This document shows, piece by piece, positions 58,226-64,000 of a stretch of DNA of 64,000 nucleotides. Where the stretch lies: NCBI GenBank assembly GCA_021775255.1, contig JAJFIA010000010.1, forward strand, positions 298,557 to 362,556, given 5' to 3'. The notes beneath the pieces were generated by a model. That model was not told where the DNA came from. It ran no database searches and was given only the letters and a program-made list of their open reading frames with translations. A program made the translations under genes and the position numbers. Each line of letters starts with the position of its first letter. Position 1 is the first letter of the stretch. This stretch comes from Roseovarius sp. (GTDB taxonomy: Bacteria > Pseudomonadota > Alphaproteobacteria > Rhodobacterales > Rhodobacteraceae).

Positions 58226-59484
58226 CAGCGCGGTTTCCCAAGGCAAAGTGACGCATTGGTGCCACCAAAGCCAAAGCTGTTGGACATCACCACATCCACC
58301 TTGCGTTCGCGTTTCTTGTTGGGGGCCAGATCAAGCGATGTTTCAACCGCTTGATTTTCAAGGTTGATTGTTGGCGGCGCCACCTGATCACGGATCGCCA
58401 GAATGGAAAACACCGCCTCAATCGCCCCGGCAGCGCCCAAAAGATGCCCGGTCGAGGATTTGGTCGAGCTCATCGTCACATTGCCCACCGCATTGCCCAA
58501 AAGCCGCTCAACCGCCTTTAATTCAATGGTATCGGCCATGGTCGAGGTGCCGTGCGCATTGATATAATCCAGATCCGCAGCCTCCAGCCCGGCCCGGTCA
58601 AGTGCCGCCCGCATGGCGCGAAACGCCCCATCGCCATCATCCGCCGGAGCGGTAACATGATAGGCATCCCCCGACAGGCCATAGCCCAGAACCTCGGCGT
58701 AAATTCTGGCCCCGCGCGCCTTGGCGTGTTCGTATTCTTCCAGCACAACCGCGCCCGCACCTTCGCCCATGACAAAGCCGTCACGATCGGCATCATAGGG
58801 CCGACTTGCGGCTTTGGGATCGTCAACTCTCTTTGTGGACAAGGCCTTGCAGGCGTTAAACCCGGCAATCCCGATTTCGCATATCGCCGCCTCGGCCCCG
58901 CCGGCAACCATCACATCCGCATCATCCAGCATGATCAGCCGGGCAGCATCGCCAATGGCATGCGCCCCCGATGAACAGGCCGTCACAACCGCATGATTGG
59001 GGCCTTTGAAGCCATAACGAATGCCGATCTGCCCGCTGATCAGGTTGATCAAGGCGCCGGGAATGAAGAACGGCGACACCCGCCGCACGCCTTTATCGCG
59101 GATGATCAGAGTGGTTTCCTCGATCGAGCGCAGCCCGCCAATGCCCGAGCCCATCATAACCCCGGTGCGAATGCGGCTTTCCTCATCCTCCGGCATCCAG
59201 CCGGCATCTTCCACCGCTTGTTGCGCCGCGGCCAAGCCGAACACGATGAAATCATCCACCTTGCGGCGTTCTTTCGGCAGCATGTATTTATCGGGGTTGA
59301 ACGTGCCATCGCTGCCATCGCCCAAAGGCACTTCGCAGGCGTATTTTGTCGCCACATTGCTGGCATCAAAACGGGTGATCATCCCGCCGCCCGATTGGCC
59401 AGCCAAAAGACGGCTCCAGCTTTCCTCAACCCCATCGGCCAGTGGGGTAACCAATCCAAGACCGGTGACAACGACACGGCGCAT
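58225..59484 (-). CDS. fabF: 3-Oxoacyl-ACP synthase II
   Basis: FabF elongates fatty acyl chains on ACP. The 419-residue product has the Cys-His-His triad: C170 in VTACSSGAH, H311 in NAHGTST and H347 in TGHLLGAAG, with the C-terminal SNSFGFGGTNAS. GAAGG precedes the ATG at 59484. It lies downstream of acpP and the HisA-like gene and is coupled to mltG. Confidence 0.95.
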   Translation of the reverse strand: MRRVVVTGLGLVTPLADGVEESWSRLLAGQSGGGMITRFDASNVATKYACEVPLGDGSDGTFNPDKYMLPKERRKVDDFIVFGLAAAQQAVEDAGWMPEDEESRIRTGVMMGSGIGGLRSIEETTLIIRDKGVRRVSPFFIPGALINLISGQIGIRYGFKGPNHAVVTACSSGAHAIGDAARLIMLDDADVMVAGGAEAAICEIGIAGFNACKALSTKRVDDPKAASRPYDADRDGFVMGEGAGAVVLEEYEHAKARGARIYAEVLGYGLSGDAYHVTAPADDGDGAFRAMRAALDRAGLEAADLDYINAHGTSTMADTIELKAVERLLGNAVGNVTMSSTKSSTGHLLGAAGAIEAVFSILAIRDQVAPPTINLENQAVETSLDLAPNKKRERKVDVVMSNSFGFGGTNASLCLGKPR

Positions 59485-59601
59485 GATGCTGCCCTTCCTT
59501 CATAATTTTTCTGCTCATACCCTGCCTTAGCCCCAAGGAGCAAGCCCAAGGCCTGTCGCCGGATGTTAATTGCCCATCCGGCGCGCCGCAATGCTATATT
59601 T

Positions 59602-60345
59602 TCAAAGGAATTCGGCTGTTGGCTCGGGTTCTGGCTGTGCCACGGCAAGGGCCTCGGACAGATCAACATCCTTGGCCAGCAACGCCCGGCCGATCAGGGT
59701 GCCCGAGATGTTATAGACATATTTCAGCCGTGCCACATCATCCACAACATGCACCGTGCCGCGCGCGATCACCGGGTGGTGGGTCTCAGAGGCAAGGCCG
59801 GATATGACGCTGAGCTGTGCGTCCTGCTGATCAATATAGCTGTCGATATCGGTGACGATGATGCCCGCAAGCGGTGCATTATCAAAGGTTTTTATATATG
59901 TTTCAGGGCTGAAGGCACTTGGCGTGCGCCAGCCATCCGTCATCAACTGGCCGTTGAAAATATCAACCGCCAGCACGATCTGATCGGGAAATCTTTTGGC
60001 CAGTTCATGAACCAATTCCGGATCATGTGCCGCCATGGTGCCGATCACGATGCGCCCGGCACCCTTGTCAATCCAGTGCTCCACCCGCTCGCGCGAGCGA
60101 AAACCACCGCCCAGTTGCACCGGAATGCCTACCACTCGGATGATTTCCTGAATCAGGGTGTCATTATTGCCATCCCCGACCAGCGCATTCATATCCGTCA
60201 CATGCATCCATTCCGCCCCGGCAGCGGCAAAGCTGCGCGCGGTTTCAACCGGATCCACATGCCAGACCACCGGCTCTTCCAGCCGCCCCCGTGTCAGGGA
60301 TACACATTTGCCATTTTGCAATTCTAACGTGGGATAAATGATCAT
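59602..60345 (-). CDS. HisA-like TIM-barrel protein of unknown role in the fatty-acid cluster
   Basis: The 247-residue protein is clearly related to the histidine-pathway isomerase HisA: YPTLELQNGKCVSLTRG at the start, a GGGFRS phosphate loop near 80 and VLAVDIFNG with D128. But the first catalytic aspartate (D8 in HisA, ALDLxxG) is glutamate here, the N-terminal half lacks the usual sequence after the first strand, and the C-terminal phosphate motif is altered. It lies between acpP and fabF, not among his genes. It is likely a paralogue with another function. GGAAGG is upstream of the ATG at 60345. Confidence 0.8.
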   Translation of the reverse strand: MIIYPTLELQNGKCVSLTRGRLEEPVVWHVDPVETARSFAAAGAEWMHVTDMNALVGDGNNDTLIQEIIRVVGIPVQLGGGFRSRERVEHWIDKGAGRIVIGTMAAHDPELVHELAKRFPDQIVLAVDIFNGQLMTDGWRTPSAFSPETYIKTFDNAPLAGIIVTDIDSYIDQQDAQLSVISGLASETHHPVIARGTVHVVDDVARLKYVYNISGTLIGRALLAKDVDLSEALAVAQPEPEPTAEFL

Positions 60346-60486
60346 ATCTGAGCGCCTTCCCTATATGGATCAATGGCCGGTCGCCGCGCCGGACCCATAC
60401 AAGCCTATAGAATACCCCGAATCGCGGATATCTTCAAATCGGCATGATATCGCCATTTCGCGGCGTTGTGGCGGGAGGGGGCCATG

Positions 60487-60514
60487 AAAAAGGCCCCGCC
60501 AGTTGGCGAGGCCT
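60487..60514 (-). terminator. Terminator after acpP
   Basis: On the reverse strand: stem AGGCCTCGCC/GGCGGGGCCT with one G-T pair and a four-base loop, then TTTT, 37 bases past the acpP stop. It should end most acpP transcripts, so the HisA-like and fabF genes have their own promoter or depend on read-through. Confidence 0.8.
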
Positions 60515-60550
60515 TGTCCGATTGCGCCGGATGGGCGGGAATCGGTTATC

Positions 60551-60784
60551 TCAGGAGGCTTCCGTGATGAATTTCACTGCATCGCCAAATGTCTGGATGT
60601 TTTCGGCCGCATCATCAGGGATCTCGATGCCGAACTCTTCTTCAAAGGCCATGACAAGCTCAACCGTGTCCAGGCTGTCTGCGCCCAGATCATCAATGAA
60701 TGAGGCGCTTTCAACTACTTTATCTTCTTCCACGCCCAGGTGCTCCACAACGATCTTTTTTACGCGGTCTGCGGTATCGCTCAT
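60551..60784 (-). CDS. acpP: Acyl carrier protein
   Basis: A 77-residue, very acidic carrier protein with the phosphopantetheine serine S37 in [12 protein letters not shown]. It carries growing acyl chains for fatty-acid synthesis. GAGGA lies before the ATG at 60784. A strong terminator follows, as expected for a highly expressed gene. Confidence 0.97.
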   Translation of the reverse strand: MSDTADRVKKIVVEHLGVEEDKVVESASFIDDLGADSLDTVELVMAFEEEFGIEIPDDAAENIQTFGDAVKFITEAS

Positions 60785-61191
60785 GTTTTTGTCCTCATCA
60801 TTTGCCGGGCTTCATTGCCCAATTTCCGCCCCATCCCCTGCGGGTGGTGGCCTTGATAATGCCCTAGAGGGCGGTTGGTACGTCCCCGCTTCGGCGGGCG
60901 GCTCGCGGGGCGAATATTCTGACGTCCCGCTGCAAACTGCGCCGCCTATAGCACATGGCGCGCCCGAGGCAAACAATTTCCCCCAAATGGTGTGCGCCAT
61001 AAAGGTTACAATCGGTGATCTGCCCCCGGTTTGGCAACCATAGCTTACTTGGGCGGTCGGCGCACCCCATTGAAAGCCATTTTTTATGCAAAATCCCCCT
61101 TGCGCCGCAGGCAGGTATTGCCTAAAGCGTGTCGAGATAATTCGGGATCATTCATTGATCCCGACATGAGCATCAGGCTCACGCCAAGAAT
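60785..61191. other. Intergenic region acpP/tRNA-Glu
   Basis: About 400 bases with no convincing gene. It must hold the acpP promoter. At 61142-61164 is a perfect hairpin TCGGGATCA-TTCAT-TGATCCCGA, 28 bases upstream of the tRNA. Just before it, AAAGCGTGTCG at 61124 resembles the ends of the D-type elements, without enough length to be sure. Proposed short frames here have no family features. Confidence 0.5.
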
Positions 61192-61266
61192 GGCCCGTTC
61201 GTCTATCGGTTAGGACGCCAGGTTTTCAACCTGGAAAGAGGGGTTCGATTCCCCTACGGGCTGCCA
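61192..61266 (+). tRNA. tRNA-Glu, anticodon TTC
   Basis: A complete cloverleaf of 75 bases including encoded CCA: acceptor GGCCCGT/ACGGGCT (first pair G-U), anticodon stem CCAGG/CCTGG around TTTTCAA (anticodon TTC), T arm AGGGG-TTCGATT-CCCCT, discriminator G. The 3' half is the probable attachment site for the integrase gene that ends 20 bases downstream. Confidence 0.95.
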
Positions 61267-61286
61267 CATCTTTCGCTAATCCATTG

Positions 61287-62357
61287 TTAATCATTGGCTT
61301 TTCCTTCCTTCCTGTCCAACTCGTCGGATAGGTTGGACACTTTTCCCGCATTCAGCTTTGCAAAACCGCTGTCGGCCAGGCGTGCCCGGTTGGCCTTTTT
61401 GGTATAGACTGCCGCCTGAGTCGTGTCGGAGTGCGCAAGGTAAGATGCGATCTCCCATTCCGATGCCCCGGCGTCCGCAAGTCTGGTAGCCCCGGCCTTC
61501 CGCAGGCCGTGCAATGAGCCGGGAACATTGGCCTCGGCGCATCTGTCACGGAACCAGTTACCCAGCGATGCGACGGCATAGGGCTTGTCGCTCTTGTCCT
61601 GGGTAACAAACAGCAGCCGGTCCTTGGGGACGTGGCGCAGCTCCTCGGCCAGCTCGGGCAAGATCGGCATGTCAGCCGCGACGGCGGTTTTGTGCCTGCG
61701 ATAGGCGATCCGGCCTGCCTTGACGTGCTGACGACCGACGCGGGCGATGTCTTGCCGTGCCATGCCGGTATTGAGCGCCAGCAGCATCACCAGCCGCGCC
61801 TTGGTGGTCGGGCCGTGCCGTTCGAGGAAGCGGCTTACCTCGGCGTTTGTCCATGTGTGGAAGCCGTCCGGGTTTGTTTTCATCCGTTCGGCGTGGCGCG
61901 CCGGATTCGGGCCGGTGTAGCCGAGCTTCTTGGCCGCGAAGTTGAACAGCATGGACATGTTCTTCTTGACCGTGTTCGCAGCGGTCGGGCCTTTCTTCTT
62001 CGACATGAGTGCTTCGACGTGCCGGACTTCCAGCCGCCCGAATTGATACTTGCCCGCCTCTTTGCGCAACCAATCCAGTTCAAGGCGGATCGTGCGCTTG
62101 CGGCTGTCGGAGAGGTTCTGAAACCGCAGGCTGCGCAAGTATTGCTCGATCAGCCATGCGAGGGTGCCCGCAAGGGCCGTCGATGCGTTCGAGGGTTTGG
62201 AACCGGCAAGCGCGGCCTCGTATGCCGCCAGAAAGTCCGCCGAGCCATAGGGGCCGGGAAGGTTGATGCGGAAGTCACCGCGCTCAAACTTCCAGTAGAT
62301 GCGCCCCTTGACCACGTTCTTGCGAACGCCGGGATATGGGTTCTTGCGCCGCGTCAT
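61287..62357 (-). CDS. Tyrosine recombinase (integrase) of an integrated element
   Basis: The 356-residue phage-type integrase has an N-terminal arm-binding part, a SAM-like core-binding domain (about 65-160) and the catalytic domain with R (NTGMARQDI), HGLRKAGAT (H-x-x-R) and YLAHSDTTQAAVY (H then the nucleophile tyrosine). Its 3' end abuts tRNA-Glu, the normal geometry of an element inserted in the 3' end of that tRNA. The element extends past the right edge; its other end is not in view. Confidence 0.92.
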   Translation of the reverse strand: MTRRKNPYPGVRKNVVKGRIYWKFERGDFRINLPGPYGSADFLAAYEAALAGSKPSNASTALAGTLAWLIEQYLRSLRFQNLSDSRKRTIRLELDWLRKEAGKYQFGRLEVRHVEALMSKKKGPTAANTVKKNMSMLFNFAAKKLGYTGPNPARHAERMKTNPDGFHTWTNAEVSRFLERHGPTTKARLVMLLALNTGMARQDIARVGRQHVKAGRIAYRRHKTAVAADMPILPELAEELRHVPKDRLLFVTQDKSDKPYAVASLGNWFRDRCAEANVPGSLHGLRKAGATRLADAGASEWEIASYLAHSDTTQAAVYTKKANRARLADSGFAKLNAGKVSNLSDELDRKEGKAND

Positions 62358-62536
62358 CGCAGCAGCTCGTCAGGATCGGGGCCAGCAGCTTGTGCCGCCG
62401 CGCCCTCGGGGAACACGACAACCCGGCCCGTGGCGTGATCCACCTCGACCCTGCCGATGCGCAGGCCAGCGGACAGCGCCGCTTGCAGGGTGCGCTTGAT
62501 TTCGGTCTGCGAGACAATGGCGGGTCGGGCAGCCAT
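62354..62536 (-). CDS. Small phage-like protein upstream of the integrase
   Basis: A 60-residue product (MAARPAIVSQTEIKRTLQAALSAG then IGRVEVDHATGRVVVFPEG) whose end overlaps the integrase start by four bases. It is translated with the integrase. Its size and place suit an excisionase-like accessory factor, but there is no recognisable DNA-binding motif. Confidence 0.6.
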   Translation of the reverse strand: MAARPAIVSQTEIKRTLQAALSAGLRIGRVEVDHATGRVVVFPEGAAAQAAGPDPDELLR

Positions 62537-62538
62537 GG

Positions 62539-63183
62539 TCACTCCCCCTCGGCCAAACGGATCGCGGGGCGTGGCAGACGGTCGATCACCATTTGCGCCA
62601 GCGCGCCGAGACAAAAGAGCATGACTGGGCCTTGAACATATTCATCAAAGACGGTGTTTCCGAAAAAGGTTTCCTCGGAGATGTCCTCATCATAATAGAA
62701 TTGAATTTCTCCGTTCGCCCAGACGATCAACCAAGTGGGGTGTTTAATGCCGGTGATTCCAGCCATCTTTTCAGCAGCTTTGATCATGATGTCCTGACTG
62801 CGAAACTTCTCAAACATTTCGCCGCGGAATTCATCGCCGAACTGTTCCTTGAAGTGCGCCGCTTCTTCCTCGGAGATTTCGCCAAGCTCTTCCTTTGCCT
62901 TGCTGCGCACGTCCGCCGAAAAGGCTTTGGTGCTCCAAATCGTGCTTTGGTAGATTCCGCGCGCGGCGTAACCGGCAAACTCTTTGGCCGCGTCCGGCGT
63001 AGTGCCGCGCGAAACCAACATGCCCATTACGAACATGACCAGCATATCGGCCAAGTTGTAACGTGCATGACCTTCCTGCCGGGGCAGATGCCCCGCCCGG
63101 CGCCAGTTGCGAACGGTCGCCTGCTTAACAGCGGTGATCGTCTCTGCCTCGCGGGGCGTGTAGGTTTCCAGTTCCAGTTTCAT
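62539..63183 (-). CDS. MerR-like helix-turn-helix protein of the integrated element
   Basis: The 214-residue product begins MKLELETYTPREAETITAVKQATVRNWRRAGHLPR, a MerR/excisionase-like winged helix at residues 8-50. The middle is helical, and the C-terminal half (IKHPTWLIVWANGEIQFYYDED) has no named domain. GAGG lies seven bases before the ATG at 63183. It ends two bases before the next small gene. Probably a regulator or excision factor of the element. Confidence 0.6.
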   Translation of the reverse strand: MKLELETYTPREAETITAVKQATVRNWRRAGHLPRQEGHARYNLADMLVMFVMGMLVSRGTTPDAAKEFAGYAARGIYQSTIWSTKAFSADVRSKAKEELGEISEEEAAHFKEQFGDEFRGEMFEKFRSQDIMIKAAEKMAGITGIKHPTWLIVWANGEIQFYYDEDISEETFFGNTVFDEYVQGPVMLFCLGALAQMVIDRLPRPAIRLAEGE

Positions 63184-63312
63184 CGCTCGCCTCATTATTT
63201 TGTGTATTCTTACACACAGTTTAATTCGTGTCAAGGAACACATCTGTATATTTTTCCCGTCCCGCTCGATCCGCCCGGGGTTGCCCATTTCATGTTCGTT
63301 TCGTTGTATAGC

Positions 63313-63534
63313 CTATCTCTCGTAGTTCTTTGCTTGTCTGTAACTGTCGCGGATCATCATCCGCAGATCACCGCAGAATATCCAATCGAGGGACGCGCCG
63401 TACCTGTCGCAGAACCTCAATAATTCGTGCGAGGGTGTTCCATCGTCAGCTAGAATTCTGGTTACTGGCTCGACACCGATTGTATCAGCGTAAAACTGCA
63501 TTCGGGCTTCCGAAGATGTCTGTTCATAGGCCAT
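63313..63534 (-). CDS. Small phage-like protein
   Basis: A 73-residue product containing LLRFCDRYGASLDWIFCGDLRMMIRDSY, a segment seen at the C-terminal side of many phage and accessory helix-turn-helix proteins. Here it stands alone without an obvious DNA-binding domain. It may be a short regulator or a remnant. Confidence 0.5.
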   Translation of the reverse strand: MAYEQTSSEARMQFYADTIGVEPVTRILADDGTPSHELLRFCDRYGASLDWIFCGDLRMMIRDSYRQAKNYER

Positions 63535-63565
63535 TCAAAAAAAATCCTTATTCTGCATGTTTCGA

Positions 63566-63889
63566 TTAGATTATTGCGCGCGGGGCCATCGGTACCGATT
63601 TGCCGATTTGCTCAGCGTCGGTGCCCCCCAAGGCGCGATAGGCTTCACGGGCGTGCATCATCATGCCGTGACGCAGTGCATCGTCAGTTATTCGGATTGA
63701 GCGCCGTTTGTCCTGTGTTTCAAGATTCGGGGGCCATGCGACAAGCCCGCCGCCGCTGGTTCGCACCAGTGCGCAACCGACAAGAACGATGCCGCGCGCT
63801 TCGCAATCGAAGTAGGCCAGGATGGTTGATCCGCCCCGGTTCGGCTTTGGCCGCGCCACGCTGTCAACGGCGGAGTAAAAACCGGCCAT
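63566..63889 (-). CDS. Small protein of the integrated element
   Basis: A product of about 107 residues: VARPKPNRGGSTILAYFDCEARGIVLVGCALVRTSGGGLVAWPP then ISIRITDD-like text. The strand-rich start (ILAYFDCEARGI, LVGCALV) is reminiscent of SpoVG-like accessory proteins, which I treat as weak. The start codon at 63889 lies inside a tandem repeat, so the true 5' end is uncertain; the frame is open to 63937. Confidence 0.45.
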   Translation of the reverse strand: MAGFYSAVDSVARPKPNRGGSTILAYFDCEARGIVLVGCALVRTSGGGLVAWPPNLETQDKRRSIRITDDALRHGMMMHAREAYRALGGTDAEQIGKSVPMAPRAII

Positions 63890-63913
63890 TCGGCGGAGTA
63901 AAAGTAGGCCACT
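63868..63913. repeat. Tandem 23-base repeat
   Basis: CGGCGGAGTAAAAACCGGCC and CGGCGGAGTAAAAGTAGGCC are the first 20 bases of two adjacent 23-base units. Repeats with this sequence style occur at the ends of IS21-type elements, so an insertion-sequence end may lie here or just beyond the window; this rests on memory and no transposase is in view. Confidence 0.45.
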
Positions 63914-64000
63914 TTGAGAACGTGATTTTGGAGCCATCTTTCAGTTGATATGCAAGGTCTGAGGTTGTTGCGCCTTGGTGCGTGCGGCCCCCAAATAGCA

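Overview
The window is about 60% G+C, densely packed and chromosomal. It fits a marine-type alphaproteobacterium of the order Rhodobacterales (Roseobacter/Rhodobacter group). That assignment rests on gene content and neighbourhoods and was not tested by a database search. The supporting neighbourhoods are mdh-sucC-sucD-sucA-sucB-lpd in one stretch, hom-glpX-recJ, argH-lipoprotein-lysA, plsC-ftsX-ftsE beside a zinc-ribbon protein, mipZ, and acpP-fabF-mltG.

Layout. 1-1.9 kb: truncated MFS transporter, gamma-glutamylcyclotransferase-like gene, and an NsrR-type NO sensor beside a perfect FNR-type box. 1.9-6.7 kb: tandem glycine riboswitch followed by gcvT-gcvH-gcvP (glycine cleavage). 6.8-8.6 kb: a two-gene operon matching TmpA-TmpB, which converts 2-trimethylaminoethylphosphonate to glycine betaine and phosphate. 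8.9-11.1 kb: cold-shock protein and EttA. 11.1-11.7 kb: a REP-associated tyrosine transposase with REP palindromes inside and beside it. 11.7-21 kb: FAD reductase, PAS-GGDEF-EAL protein, nadD, a PBP4-type carboxypeptidase, a glycosyltransferase facing an ATP-grasp protein, and mipZ. 22.6-35 kb: the TCA block mdh, a secreted protein, sucC, an inserted segment (small secreted protein, sucD relic, higBA toxin-antitoxin), sucD, sucA, sucB, lpd, with REP pairs at two junctions. 35-38.8 kb: PPOX protein, plsC, ftsX, ftsE, zinc-ribbon protein. 39-43.2 kb: a betaine/TMAO-class ABC transporter with a double permease behind a TetR-type palindrome. 43-56.5 kb: EamA transporter, TIGR02302 protein, lysA, lipoprotein, argH, TlpA thioredoxin, AraC regulator, recJ, glpX, hom. 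56.5-60.8 kb: GNAT, mltG, fabF, a HisA-like paralogue, acpP. 61.2 kb to the end: tRNA-Glu(TTC) with a tyrosine integrase and small phage-like genes, the edge of an integrated element that runs off the window.

The metabolic theme is C1, glycine and quaternary-amine metabolism. Glycine-controlled cleavage, release of glycine betaine from a phosphonate, and uptake of a quaternary amine or N-oxide could feed one another; this link is inference. The strongest structural signals are non-coding. Four repeat families are spread over the window: REP pairs cognate to the RAYT, a CTTTCATTTTTC/AAATACTC element, a GC-rich hairpin element, and an AAAGCG-ended palindrome. One AAAGCG element sits precisely inside a copy of the second family. 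The other notable structure is the break between sucC and sucD by an opposite-strand toxin-antitoxin module and a diverged copy of the sucD start. I found no CRISPR array, rRNA or complete insertion sequence.
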